From Mercenaria mercenaria (lineage: Eukaryota; Mollusca; Bivalvia; Venerida; Veneridae), in the NCBI RefSeq assembly GCF_021730395.1, contig NC_069363.1, positions 48,785,001-48,849,000 on the forward strand: 64,000 bases of DNA. The letters run 5' to 3'. Made by a program: the position numbers and the translations under genes. Of this stretch, positions 1-12,870 are shown piece by piece. Under the pieces are notes generated by a model that worked only from the letters and a program-made list of their open reading frames with translations, was not told the origin of the DNA and did not search any database. Within the stretch, counting starts at the first letter, position 1. Every line of letters begins with the position of its first letter.

Positions 1-1555
1 TGAAAATCGGACTGCAAACAAAAAAGATATAGTCATTGTGCCCACAATGGCTGCCGTTTCATTATATTGATAATATTTAAATTGCCATATCTTTATTGTT
101 TGAGGTCCGATTTTCATATTTGTTTCGCCAGTTTATATGTGTCATTTATAGCTCTTTCTAAATAGAAGCCTTGTCAAATGTTGCATGTTCCCCTTAAAGT
201 ATTTCCTATCAAATTATTTTCCATCAACACTCAAGTTAAAGTTGATAACTTGACACTTGTGTATGTTGCTAAATACCAATAGTTTAAACAAACAACAGCT
301 ATAAATTGGGTCTATATCACTCACTAGGGTTTCACACCTCAAACAGGTATTACAAGAAACATTTCTGCAAAATTACTTTGAAAACTGGTCTGAATACTCC
401 GACAATAAGATTTTCAAAAGTTTTCATTTAGTTAGAACGCCCACGGCATCTACGTGTTTTACATATCAGGATAGCCAGGGTTGTTGCACCTTTCATTACC
501 TCTCATGAACAGACTCAATCAAACCGAATCTGCATTCATGTTGTTTGGTTGCGTTCTATGCGTTATCTATGCTTCCGGAAGACCTTTTTTTACGGATTCT
601 TTTACAAAGTTTAGTAGAGAGTCACCCAAGAAACATTTCTGTGAAATTATCTTAAAACTTGAACAATGTTTTACAAGGAGACATTGTTTGAAAGAAAACT
701 CAATTTTTAACTTGCGGTCATGATTTTTGACGCATCACAATAATTTGAACAATCTTAGAAAGGGTCACTCATGGCGACCATGTTTTTTACGAATCCAAAT
801 GATTCTAAGAGACATGGTAAAGGGTCACCCAAGGATCATTTGTGTAAAAAGTATTTTGAAATAGGGCCAACCATTTAGGAAAATATGTCGTTTGAAGATT
901 TTTCTTTTCTATATTTTGCTCCAGCAGCCATGCTTTCTGCAGATATTATAACACGATAAAACATGCATTATCCCTACATCACAGACGAAAATATTGAAAT
1001 TACCATTTTGTCCACTATATACTGATACGTTAACCAATTGTCGGGTAAGCTTAGGTAATGCAGAGTTGTGCACATGAAAACAAGTATTCTGCATTTTTTG
1101 TTGGGCGAGGTACTTTCACAGATATAAATGGAGTCCAGTAAAACTTAGAAAACTTCATACACTTTATGAATATGAAGAATGGAATGTGTAATTTACGTCT
1201 GTTCTTATTTTGAGTACAAAAATGCATCTATATAAATACGATATGTATCCAAAAATTAGAGGGATATTTAAAAGGGCTTTTAAAAACGTTTGTAATTCAC
1301 AATTTTATACTGCTTTCTCAAATTTTGAGGTGTACAGTTCCGCCTCAAAATTTGACTACATAGCGTTCTTAATACCCCTGAGCCGGCTAAATATGCATCA
1401 CGCTGAAACGCATATATTATTACGATTTTGCTTTAACGATTGTACGAGTTCAGGAGTTTAGGTGATATATAATGATAAATTGGCTAATATTATACATAAT
1501 TTATAGATCCCTAATTCCTGTATCAGAAACATCAAACAATAAGTAGCAAGCCCCG
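1..1555. other. AT-rich sequence, no gene seen
   Basis: Only short chance frames, no splice-bounded coding segment and no clear repeat structure apart from scattered A/T runs. Confidence 0.5.
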
Positions 1556-1706
1556 CTTTCACTAACGTTCTCAAAGTGAGAAAAAATTCTCAGCTCAAGA
1601 TTTTCTCAGAATTGTCTGAGAATTGTCTCAGCTGAGAAATTTCTCAAGTTGGCTTTCACTAAACTTTTTCTCAAGTCTTGAGATTTTTCTCAGCTGAGCC
1701 GTAATT
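1556..1706. repeat. Cluster of CTCAGCTGAG palindromes in a two-copy tandem
   Basis: GCTTTCACTAAC starts one unit at about 1557 and GCTTTCACTAAA starts another at about 1653. Each is followed by TTCTCA...TGAG words. TCTCAGCTGAGAA occurs at about 1628-1640 and again (TTCTCAGCTGAGC) at about 1687-1699. The block folds in many ways; function unknown. Confidence 0.5.
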
Positions 1707-2251
1707 TTTTAAGACATGAGCGGCCAAACATTCAAGGAGCCGCGTGAACTTTCCCACAAACACGAGTGCATAGTTGGGGGCAGTGGATTTATTCATTTAT
1801 TGAGACGAAATGAAGCGTTGAGAAATGTTCATAAACAACATGTACAGTTTCGGGATATATCCAAATTGTATGTTTGTACAAAGGTATGGCGGTGTATTTT
1901 CAATATCATAATTAATCAGCTTCAAACCTGTCACTTTTGAACGAATCATACACACAGTCGCGGGTACTACGTCATATTGCATGTGTTTTCTTTATCAAAT
2001 ATGGGATTAGGTAAACACAGCTATAGGCCTATGTTGTTATACACTACGTGTGACAATTTTATGTTATCGGGCATATGTTTATGGGAATCAGATACGCAGC
2101 CGTAAGTATACATTGCTTTGTGATTCACATATTATTTACTGCAATCAGTGTATTCATATCAATGATTGCAGGGACATAAATAGCTATGCATTCTCTACTG
2201 CACAGTAGGCATTTCAAACTTTGAACAACACAATTTGTTCACAATACTCAC

Positions 2252-2370
2252 ATTCTATTTTGTAGAAGATATCAAGCTTCTTTTTCAAAAGCATTTTGTC
2301 ATTTCTGTCAGGATTATAAATTAATTCTGTGTCTAACGTATTTCGCCAGGTACTCTGTGAGTTGAAAGTG
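2252..2370 (-). CDS. Candidate internal exon of an unrecognised gene
   Basis: On the minus strand an acceptor (GGTTTGCAG) and a donor (GAAT/GTGAGT) bound 119 bases open in one frame. The peptide is protein-like (WRNTLDTELIYNPDRND, then KMLLKKKLDIFYKIE). No neighbouring exon or family was recognised. A second frame is open over the first half, which lowers confidence. Confidence 0.25.
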
Positions 2371-2838
2371 CTGCAAACCATGAACATTTTTTTTTGAAAA
2401 TGCAAAATGAAAGAGAAAGTAGGTAGAGCTGTCAAAATGAAAAAAAAATGCAATATTTCAAAAAATATAAAAATTGATTAGATTTCATTAACCAGAGTAC
2501 CTAGATAAGTATGTTAGACACAAAAAAAAATTTAGAGAAAAAAATGTGTTTGTAAAAAAAATGTCTACAAGGTAGAATGTTGACAGTTAGAGGTACATGT
2601 ATTTAAGACAAAATACAAAGTATAACCAAACAAGGTGACCTTTATAGAAAGTATCTGCTACTTGTGTATATGTGCTATGAATATTATTGGTCTGTCAGGT
2701 ATAATTTCCATTTATGAAAAATTACATGAGGGAGTCTCAAAGGCTTTACATGATCCTAGATCTACTTTTCATTTCTACTTTCACTTTCAGTTTGAAATGT
2801 ATTCCATTTCTTTAAATTACATTTTTGCAGCACTTTCA

Positions 2839-2864
2839 CCCCCCCCCCCCCCCCCCCCACCCCC
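2839..2864. repeat. Poly-C tract
   Basis: A run of about 20 C, one A, then CCCC. Length is likely unstable; a short proline frame across it is meaningless. Confidence 0.9.
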
Positions 2865-3663
2865 AGACTTCCTAAATAACCAATATGTTATGTTAGACAA
2901 TAGTATAAACATTAGTCTCACTTGAGATAGAAACTACAGGTGTCATATATAAGCCTAGCTTCTTCCTGTTTTTAAATGTTTCTGGTTTGTAATATATCAT
3001 AACTTGAGACAGGACTATATAAAAACTATTTTTTGACACAAGCATGGTAACAAAATATATTTTTGAAACAGAAGTTTAAAAATCTGTATGACAGTATAAT
3101 AGCATTTTATGATGGGAAATTTCCAATCAGTAGAATATATATTTGTATATTGAAGCTTTTACTTCTTTTTCTGTACACTTCTGTATATTGTAGATCTAAA
3201 TAGAGACAGAATATGAAATTCCTCAATAAAATGCTAAAATATGTTGTTGTTCTTTTTTTTAAATAATTATGAAAGAAAAAGCTATTTCAGTTGTAAGGCA
3301 TCCCTGAAATGTCACAGATTTTGATAAGGGTTTTAAATGTTCATTGTCAATGCAATATGTTTCAAAGTATGCTATTTAATTTTATATGTTTATATATTTT
3401 ATATGTGGTTTATATAATACACATCCACACACCATTTTATTAAGATTCGTGTAGATATCAAAATATGTAGCTAATAATTATAAGCTTATGTACATGCACC
3501 CAATAACCATTGATCTTGTATACCTTAAGTCTCAGACTTAGTGTTTAAGATTTTCTATATTATCAAAATCTTTGTGTAATTTAAAGATTGATATTCCTTC
3601 TTATAAATGGAATAAGTTATATTTAAACCTGGTTACAGAGCATTTTTATATAATTTATTTCAG

Positions 3664-3763
3664 GTCACAGCCTGCTGATGAAGATCCTCAGCTTATACAT
3701 AGATCAGGCTTGAGCTATGTGCTGATTGAAAAGATGCTAATGACAGTGGATAATCCTTTCTGA
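3664..3763 (+). CDS. Candidate terminal exon of an unrecognised gene
   Basis: A good acceptor (TTATTTCAG/G at 3663/3664) opens a 33-codon frame rich in polar residues (SQPADEDPQLIHRSGLSYV...KMLMTVDNPF) that ends in TGA. Three AATAAA hexamers follow at about 3948-3970. Composition and signals fit the last exon of a + strand gene whose earlier exons would lie upstream or outside the window. I do not recognise the protein and no partner exon was confirmed, so this could be chance. Confidence 0.3.
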
Positions 3764-3989
3764 GTTGTTCTAGGACCATTCACCAACGTTTCAAAACACT
3801 AATGGAACTGAAGGCAGTACGTGTACTGGTGTCTGGCCTGTGATTTCAAGTATAGTATGTATTGACTAAGTTAGTCTCAATGTTTCCTAAATTTGCAAAC
3901 TCTATTATAATTCAAACCATGCTAGATTTTAATTATACTCAAAAGGAAATAAAGGAGAACAATAAATAAAATCATTCATGCTTGCAAAA

Positions 3990-5150
3990 TATACAGAAAC
4001 CAAATTGATACCCAGAATGGAGGCACTTCATTTACAAACATTTGAAATGGATCAGTCTGATTTTGACCAAGTATTTGTTTTGGTTTGAAACTTTCACTTA
4101 TGATAATTTGCATGCCTAGCTCAGAATATAAAGCACTAGACTATGAATCAAGAAAAGCTGTAAGTTTGATCCTTTGGCTATGCATGCAATATCTTTAACA
4201 GTTTGAGAGAAGAACATGTCTGAAGTCATTTGTCCAACATTTCTTACTCATTTACAATGGGAAGTTGTCTGTGAGCACAAGTCATTTCTAGTAAAGAATG
4301 CAGGAACACTTGATATGTTAACAAATACTATGGCAAAATTGAATCATATTGAAACAAAAAACAAAAAGAAGGAAATTTCGCTCCATAAATGCATAACAAA
4401 AATAAAATTTGTGATAGTGTACTGTATATAACATAGAAAAACAATTCTTTTTCAGATTGATGTACCTCCTCCTGATGTATCTCCTTGAATACAATATATC
4501 TGCCATGTGAAAGGAACAAGCTGCAAGATATACTGTGGAAGTGGGGGCCTATGTAAAAAACATTTTATTTAAGGAATATAAGAAATCTGACACTAAACTA
4601 CTGAAAAGGTGCACAGGGGACATTTTTGTGTGTATAGACTTTCATCAAGATTCTGAGAAAGTTGTTTTATTAAACAAAAATTGTCATATTGTGTCTTCAA
4701 AGCTGAAAAGATTAAGATGTTAGGATAACATTAGGACTCAAGAAAAGTAATGGGGTTATGAAACTGTAGTGTTCAACATTTAAATTGAAAGAAGCATGAT
4801 ATAACCATTTTTGCAGGCGTGCTCGAGTTTAAGTAATCGATCGGGAAAATGTATCATATTAAGTAGATATAACATGATTTTACTGTCGGGACATATTTAA
4901 CCAAGTTTTTGTATCACCTAAAATTTATCTGTTATGAAAGTAAAACCGTATAGCGACGCAACAAAGAAAAAAACATTTCAACAAACATCGAAGTAGTTTA
5001 ATCCAAAATTTGGTATAAATACTATATTTTATTGGGAAAAAAATACCTAAAAAATGCCTAAAATGCTAAATTAATACAATTCCTTCAATCATTACAAAAC
5101 CTGATTTTCGTTCTTTGCGCAAATTCAGTTAAAATTTTCTGTTTAGATTC
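3990..5150. other. AT-rich sequence, no gene seen
   Basis: Short frames of low-complexity composition only; nothing with paired splice signals. Confidence 0.45.
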
Positions 5151-5152
5151 TA

Positions 5153-5866
5153 GGGATGGCAACGGTTAACCGGTTAACCGATAACTCAATCGTTGTTCCA
5201 ATTATCGATTACGAAATTTAGTAATCGAGTAAAAAATGGAAAAAAAGATACTAGAAAAACGTCAGTTTTAACGTGGCGTTTAAACGACACCAAAGTGTCT
5301 ACCTGTCATTTTTTCGATCAATTGCCCAGATTATACAAACACGAAGGTGTGAATTGATGCACAATGGTCAATAATGACCCTGACAGGTTACACGTGTTTG
5401 CAAAATCCCTGTAAATTGTAATTATGCCGCTTATTGCAGTACCGCTTATATCATAAACAACTAGAAAATCACACCACACCTGTGTGTTAAACTTAGCGGT
5501 ACATCATAAAGAAGTTCTTTACGTTATTACGTGGATACAAAAAGTTACATTGTACTTGTAATATATCAATAAACTGTTATCATCTGTGTTTGTTTTACAT
5601 TCTCGAGTTTTCCCTTTAGCACAAAGTAATTATTTACAACTGTATACAACAACAAAAAATCGTTTTGAAATATTATATCACTGCTTTCGGGAGCCATGGT
5701 GAAACAACTAATGATTTTGAATTATCGCCCTTTAATAGTGAACAAATGCTAAATACGGTCGATTCTCGCCTATTCCGGTTAAGGAAGCCACTTTTAACGA
5801 GTAACCGAGTACTCGATCGAAAGAATCGGCGAGTACTCGAGTACAAAATTGGTACCCGTTGCCGAC
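5153..5866. mobile_element. Possible decayed inverted-repeat element (GGCAACGG ends)
   Basis: The left end GGATGGCAACGGTTAACCGG and the right end, whose complement reads CGTCGGCAACGGGTACC, share a short inverted GGCAACGG core. Inside are many short palindromes (GGTTAACCGGTTAACCG, GAGTACTCGAGTACTCG-like). The boundaries are uncertain and no target duplication was confirmed. Confidence 0.35.
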
Positions 5867-5869
5867 GTA

Positions 5870-7905
5870 ATCATCATGACGCAACAAAACAAAAACAAAA
5901 CTTTATATGTTCCGAATTACGATTCGTTCAAAAAATAAAAATTAAACATTTCAAACCCAAAGTCTGGGATCATCCCTTCATGGTTCAGGTATAATGATCA
6001 TTAATAATTATAGGTACGTTAAATCTCTATTTTTGCACATATCTTCGTACACGACATATTTTATTACGGCAAAAATACAGAGGTGATATCTTGTAAACAT
6101 CATTGGAAGCTTCCTACAACAGGCTTCTGTTTGTTGGATTATAAAGTACGAGGGTTTTCCCAAAAAATCGCGAACTTTTTTATTATTTCGAAAATAAGCA
6201 ACGTTTTCAGCATATACTTGTAGCTGCGGTCATTATCAGATACATACAGGTCATTATCAGATACAAAAAATCCACTACCGGTCAATGTGTAAATTAACTT
6301 GTGAAAAGAAAGTCTGGAATTGTATAAATACAACTAAGGGTCATGTTTCTGATTAATGAATGCACAATAAATTATGCTAAAATACGGTATACCGTAAGCT
6401 TCTCGAGCGAAAGCACTTGCAGAGACACTATTCTATGCCAAAAAGGTGAACATCAACCGTGAAGCTTTATAATGGGTACTTTTCGCAATAGTTTTGCTTT
6501 TGAACAGGACAAGGCGAACTCAGATAACAGGCGAATAGTAAGTGCCAATGAGCAGCTACGAAGCTTAAATTCTCAGCAACGTGAATACGACTGTGGTTCA
6601 TTAAATGCAAAATAAAAGTTCTGTAATAAAACCGCAATCTACAGAAATTCAGCCCTGATCCAAAATATATTTATATGAAAAATGGGGACAAAGTCCTACA
6701 TGAAAAGCCACATTCAAAGCAACCAAAGACTGAAGCGCTCTTAACGACTATCCAACCAAGACGTTTCAATTATTCGGTGTACGATTCAGATCTTTTCAAT
6801 ATCCATCTGATATTTTTTTTAATAATGCAAGAACACATATTTTCGCCATCACTGTTTAATTGTCAGTTCAGTAATAGTAATAATAAAATGGAATAATGAG
6901 ATATATAATAACATGCTATAATAAATATGCATATCAAAACACAGTTCATATACAGTTATTAATTCGAAAAGCATGTCAAAGGCAAAGCATGTCAAAGGCA
7001 TGATAAAAACATGTTGTAAAAATATCAAATACACTGTATTTACAAGTTTTCAAATTTATGAGGGAGCATGTTTACCGCCGGTAGAGTATAACATTTTTTT
7101 TCAAAACATTTGAATATATATATATCTACTAGATTTGTTGCAATCCATACATGCTCGGGTCAGCAAAATCTTTCAATGTTTAAGGTGTTTAATTTTTCCA
7201 ATAGTTATTCACGAGTCGAATTTCTTGATGTAGAGGTCATTCAAACAGGAAATGGAATTCGTCCTCTAGAGTTTTAATATAGCTTACATAATCTACGGTC
7301 AGTTGGTATTTTATGTGGCTTATGTCATCTACCTGATTCTGTTTGTAAATGGTCTGCCGACACTCTTCAGTCTCGTAAACGCATTCTTAAACTTTTTAAT
7401 ATTTACAATGTTAGATATCTAAAACACCGATCTGAACATATCCTATATGTTATTTTCACCGTCGAGTTTGTGGGTTGTGCATTCCAGTGCTGCAACGCAG
7501 TTTAGAGCTTACATAATTCTGAAACATCCCTTATTTGCAACAGTTTGAAAAAATCTAAGTTAAAGAATCTAGTAAATATAGTGTTCCATGTCCATGATTT
7601 CATGTTAAGATTACAAAATGTATATACTAGTATTATATATTTCCCTTCTACTGTCTATAACATTTATATCTTTATCTACATTGCACAATCATAAGTTAAA
7701 ATACGACCGATAAATTTGTCAAATAATTTTAAAAAATATATAACACAAATGTTAGTAAATTTAAGCAAATCAAACCTAAGTTTGCATATTGCCTTTAACG
7801 TCTGCTCCGACTGTGTTACAGTAATTGAACAACATGTGATGAATGTAGCTCTTAAATATGAAGAACAGTATACACATTTCAACCATTATACGTAAAACAT
7901 TATTC
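5870..7905. other. AT-rich sequence, no gene seen
   Basis: Contains a tiny direct repeat (GGTCATTATCAGATACA-like, 6229-6264) and short chance frames. No supported feature. Confidence 0.45.
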
Positions 7906-8243
7906 TAACACCTCCCGATTCATTTTCCTATGAAACAAAGAATGCTGAAAAGTGTGTGTTATTATACAACAATTCATTTTTCTGACGCTACAATTATTAC
8001 GTCATAGCGTTAAACGGCATAGCGTGCACTAGAAAAGAAACCAACAGAAAACAGGGTATATTTGATGGACGTCATCAAGGATGAACTTAAAAATCCTTGG
8101 TAACGTATTAGAATCGAAGTAATATATCTCATTTAGTGATTTGCTCTTGAATAACAGCATTGTTTGTCGTGCAGACGCGTATTATTATAACACAAACAAT
8201 GATTTTATTCAACGACAAATCACAAAATGAGATATATTATTTT
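7906..8243. mobile_element. Hairpin element family H, copy 1 (arm deleted)
   Basis: Collinear with 32868-33259: CGATTCATTTTCCTAT, ATTATTACGTCATAGCGT, CTTGGTAACGT.TTAGAATCG, TAATATATCTCATTTAGTGA, and the closing arm ACAAATCAC.AAATGAGATA. This copy lacks the CACTCTGGCTGCGCCCTCGT centre that the other copy has, so its hairpin is shorter. Confidence 0.65.
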
Positions 8244-8730
8244 TTAAATTTTACATATATGTTTTGAGAGGATTCTAAGTCTCAGACAGAGCATACCAGC
8301 ATCCACCGTCAGAGATCCAATATGGGTACCAGTTGTAAAGAAGGTAAATTCCTGCGAACTTTAGTAGTATATTCAATTGCACGAAAAGATAAACGGAAAT
8401 ACATCACGTCTGGGCAAACGTTTTATTTTGTTTGAGAAATTAGAAAAGAATTTTGAAACTTTGATAATAAAATGAAAACATATGCGCAAAGAAGACAAAA
8501 TCAAACAATCATATGATTGGAAATGGCACATTAGCAGCACTGACTTTTCTTTGGAGCTTGTAAATGATAAAATGACACAGTGTGAGAAAATGAAGGGAAT
8601 TTTACACGAGATGACTTATTTACAGTCGCAATCAAATCAATGCATAGTAATTTTCTATTTGAAAGCACAACAGAAATCCCTACAAAGGATAAAGATGAAT
8701 TGGAGACAAAAGAGGTGGTGCTGACTTGAA

Positions 8731-10326
8731 TTACACAATAGGATTCTTGTCTTCTTCAGCATCCATGCCTGTTACCTTACCCTTTCTGCTAGTACCTCTT
8801 GCAAGCCAATGCCTTATAGAGAATGAATGCGTCTGTGAAGATTTGCAGCGGCAACAAATAAAAATTATGATACCAAGCACAAGACAGGAAACTCCAATAA
8901 TAATAACATAATACCAGAATGATAGACCTGTGCGTTTCTTGACCCTCATATCGCGTATAGCTGCCAATTCGTCAATTAAACTAGGCATACTTATTTGTGG
9001 TAATGATTTTAACTTGTGGGGGATTTCGGAGTTGGTGAAGTTTGGAAGTTGTAGCGTAAACTCAGACCATAGTTTAGAGCTACTTACGTTAATGTTTGAC
9101 CTTAGAATTTCAACAAAGCTGTCAGTAATTTGGTAATTACTTTCTTTGAAGTAGTAAGCAGTTAATGACAAGTAGTCCCCATTTGCCACGCAACCCACTG
9201 GTAGTTTAAGAGCATCTAATGGAGCATGCGCAACCATGGATTTTGTAGTAATGCTCTTATTTTCAAAGCATGTTAAGGCCAACCCAAGTGATTTTTGACT
9301 TGTGATGAGCCACAAGCCATCAGACAGAATTTTTCAATTTTCTCCTCTCTTTGTAAATATAAATGAATGATACATTTAGTTGAGAGCCCAACAGTATAGA
9401 GTGCAGACCGAACGTTGCAATAACCAAGATGTTTATTTGAACATTGTTTTAATTCGTTTTCTGTTAAGATGGCATATTTTGTACGTTGGGTGTTTATAGC
9501 GAGACCTTTGCCTTCTAACTGATATTGGGCAAGCACCGTGTGGGTGTCGGTCTCTTGAACAGAATTATTAAATAAAGCGATAGGCATATTGATGAGCCTA
9601 TACAAATCAATTTTTTCGTAAATTTTTTAAATGGGAACGAAAGCAACAATAATTATTTAATTGTCAACAAAAATTGCCGATCACTGTGTATTTTGATAAT
9701 ACTGCCATAGTTCGTGCAATTCATTGAACGGTAGTTTCAACATCGGGGGTAGGGAAGAACGTACAGATCTAAGAATAGCCTTTAATTAAAAAGGTTCTAT
9801 AACTCCCGGAGAAAGGTGAGAAAGAGTCACTGCATCCAACTGAATTTCGAGGTCTTCATACAAAACAAAACCTCTGGAGATTAGCTCTTTGAGATTCTGA
9901 ATAATACCGTTAAGATAGAAATAAGTTTGGACGAAATTTGTTAGCACAGTTAACTCTTTATGAACTCTATCTCTAAGGTTAAAGATTCCTATCAATACTG
10001 TCAAGAGCACTGATTATGTCATTTATGGTATTTCTTTTTTCTTGTACCCCGGTTTTGGTAACATTAAGTACCGTAAGGCTCTCCTCAACAACATGCAGTA
10101 TGGCTTTTTGTGTTTTTGCTAGATGAGCTACATTTTTTCGTACAGTATTTACTTGATCTTTTGTACTGGTTCCTGTTATCCAGCTTAGCACGTTTCCAAG
10201 AAATGGAAGGAGTGCACGTTTTGTGACCGTGTTAAGATTGAACTTAGAACTTAATGTGGTTTGCATGTCTTTCAGATGCTTAATTTCTTTTTTTCTAAAT
10301 GTGAGCTGCAGACTCAGAGCTCTCAT
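8731..10326 (-). mobile_element. Fossil of a virus-like envelope gene (F-type fusion glycoprotein, LTR-element kin)
   Basis: On the minus strand this stretch reads as an envelope-like protein in several pieces. An N-terminal part has a basic residue followed by a hydrophobic fusion-peptide-like segment and a helical heptad region. A cysteine-bearing ectodomain follows, then one strong transmembrane helix and a short basic, cysteine-containing cytoplasmic tail. The order resembles the fusion subunit of F-type envelopes found in errantivirus-like and other env-bearing retroelements. It is broken, with a few interruptions, and no gag, pol or LTRs were recognised around it. It therefore looks like an old, isolated remnant. 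A domesticated host gene is less likely given the breaks. Confidence 0.55.
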
Positions 10327-11690
10327 GTCCGAAACTGTCTAGTTTGACTACCAAATATGAAGCATTTATATAAAAGGAAAATGTTTTCAATGAACACTAC
10401 GGTTTCTTTTTATACCGTAAAGTATATGGTGAAGATTGTAAAACGTGCAAAATGGGACATAGAAGGCAATCCGAAATGAATAAAAAAATTACTGCTTGGG
10501 TACAGAGAATTTAGCGAAATTTACACATTTAATATACTGCAAATGTACTTATATATGTGCCTTATTATGCAAAAATATGCATAACACCTGCACTAGTCAA
10601 TTCAAGATTAAATTTTCTTGTTTTAAGATCAAATTCTATGACATGTAATACATAGAGATCTATTTACTCACTGCGGGAGAAGCACGTTTCAACGTTAAAT
10701 ATTAATGTTGAACCCAAAGGTCGCCCAGCACGACAAAAGAGAAAATGTTGCGGGCTTGGTTTGCCTGAACCTGTTCATGGACGGTAATGAAAAATTACAG
10801 AACAGCCTGAAATTCGTTGGAAAGTGAATATGCCATCGTTTAAACAGAAATGAAGTAGTTTAACTGTTGTACATCCACTAGCCTGGATCCCTGGCTGCAT
10901 GGTTATATTTTTATATAAATACTGCAAGCAAAATAAGAAAATCTTAAGCCCCTAAAATAGCACATTTTATCTGATGACTGAACCTATGTTCGGAGCCAGG
11001 GGCAATAAAAAATGTCAATGTAAAAACAACCTGCTGGAATTACTTCCCTCTTAATAAACTTATATACATGTAAGTAAGAACAAACATAGGGACGGTCTAT
11101 TTATTTCGAATTACGTAGATGAAGTAAGGCTTGGTAACCTAATATATTTACAATACGCTTAAGATCGCCACCTATCCAAAGCCATGTCTTCGTTTTTCTC
11201 ACTACCCGCCATTTTCGTCTGCATTCAAGCTCCAGTGAAAAACATATATATGTGGTTTGTAAAATTATTTATCGTTTTAACCTGTTTGAGAACATTGTCA
11301 AAAATATCTCAAAAGTTCAAAAAGTTCAAATGACCTTAATTCCACCATGGTATATTGACTTACATACTCACTAATATTTTGACAATGCTGACGAATTGCT
11401 ATTGTATATAACAGCAATTAATCAAAATGACGACATTTATACATTACACGAGAGCATGACTGAAATTTAGAGGTTGCTGATCAAACAGAGTAATTCATTT
11501 TTGAAACGATTACGAACAAATTAATGACTAAGAAGTTCATATTAATCAGGCTGTAAAGATTTAACTTTGTATGTCAAAATTTCCACTAGTATATAATAAA
11601 TTTCATTTTATTTATCTTTGCACAACGTATTTTTACAAAGAAATATTCGTCTTAGCTGTAAAGTCTCTTTCAATGATTATGATATGGACT
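10327..11690. other. No gene seen upstream of the envelope fossil
   Basis: Searched by eye for polymerase or gag-like words and for a long terminal repeat; none recognised. Confidence 0.4.
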
Positions 11691-11729
11691 TTCTATAACC
11701 TTTTTATACAGTTATTGACTTATATTGAG

Positions 11730-11784
11730 GTCAATATGTGTTTTTCAATATCATTTTTGCAGGTCCGTAAAAACACATATTGAC
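11730..11784. repeat. Perfect 16-bp-arm hairpin
   Basis: GTCAATATGTGTTTTT (11730-11745) and AAAAACACATATTGAC (11769-11784) are exact inverted copies around a 23-base loop. A related GGTCAATATCGCTTTTTGC lies at about 11888, so the wider 11700-11990 block is probably a composite mollusc repeat. Confidence 0.6.
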
Positions 11785-11800
11785 ATAAGTCTATGATTGT

Positions 11801-11970
11801 TATATTATATGCCCTTCCCAGATGCGTCTATTTGACTGGCCCATATAAGAAAACGTGATATCACAAGAGTCATTATCAGTTTTGCAGGTCAATATCGCTT
11901 TTTGCTGACCCGCGCGTGCACTCATTTCGACCAATCAAATGAGCGCATTTGAGAAGGGTATATAATATTA
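11801..11970. repeat. Short inverted-repeat element
   Basis: TATATTATATGCCCTTCCCA followed by GATGCG at the left, and GCGCATTTGAGAAGGGTATATAATATTA at the right (key core GAGAAGGGTATATAATA), are inverted with a few mismatches. Total about 170 bp, no coding content. Confidence 0.5.
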
Positions 11971-12041
11971 ATAGTTATTTTCATATGTCTATGACGTCGA
12001 GTCCATTCGATATTATTTCATAATATATTCTTATTTTGTAA

Positions 12042-12275
12042 CAGGTTCCCACACTTTTTCGTCTATGAAATTTAAGGACTTTTCCAGGACTTTTCCAGGA
12101 CCTTGTTGTGATTTTCAAGGACCTCTGTACGACATATCGGGTTGTACGTTCCCGTCAATTTATCTAGATTCAGTGTAAAAATATAAGAACAAGAGGGCCA
12201 TGATGGCCCGATATTGCTTAAAAATTTCTACTTATTAAATAAATACAGGCTCTGCACTCTGCAAATTTTCTTTTT

Positions 12276-12306
<31 letters not shown>

Positions 12307-12870
12307 CATTTTGTTTCCTTACTGTCCTGAAGTTTTGTTTCTCAAGGAAACTATGAATCATTTACTTGTCTAGCATGTTGTGAAGAATTAATCAACTCTT
12401 TCATAATTACACCTCTGGTGCCACCTACATTATTTATATAATCTTTGATACACTTCTAGCAATTAAATTATTTTCAGTCAAGTTGTTGTTTGATCACTGA
12501 ATCCAAGCGTGTCACTAATCACGATTTTCACAATTGTTCTCGAAAAATAATCGGAATTTCACAGGGCTTCTTAAACATCGACACAAAAATGACCGAAAGC
12601 CTAAAATTACTCTTTAAAAATTCAAGCATAGCTACCTATATAGGCCCATCAACCACAAAAACATCGGTATTTTCGAAAAAGGAAATTGAAATGACATCCA
12701 TGTCCGCCATTTTGAATCATGAATTACTTCCCTTAGCAAAATTGGATAATTCCCGGTATTTTCACGTACCTTTACCGTTTTCTCGCCAAATTCCCGGTAT
12801 TTTCACGGCCGGGAGTCAATTTTTGAAATTCACGGACTTTTCCCGTTTTCCCGGTAGCGTGGGAACCCTG
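12042..12870. mobile_element. Inverted-repeat element (CAGGGTTCCCA ends)
   Basis: The left end CAGGTTCCCACAC...GGACTTTTCCAGG pairs with the right end, whose complement reads CAGGGTTCCCACGCTACCGG then GGGAAAAGTCCGTGAATTTC. The ends resemble those of hAT-like non-autonomous elements, although a clear 8-bp target duplication was not seen. The interior holds a GGGCCATGATGGCCC palindrome and a long T tract. Confidence 0.6.
12271..12306. repeat. Poly-T tract
   Basis: About 34 bases almost all T, inside the element at 12042-12870, next to the GGGCCATGATGGCCC palindrome. Confidence 0.9.

Noticed and set aside
1716-1940. ATG-led frame following the CTCAGCTGAG cluster, with a GT donor-like site
   Set aside because: Considered as a first exon, but no downstream exon in frame and no recognisable protein were found.
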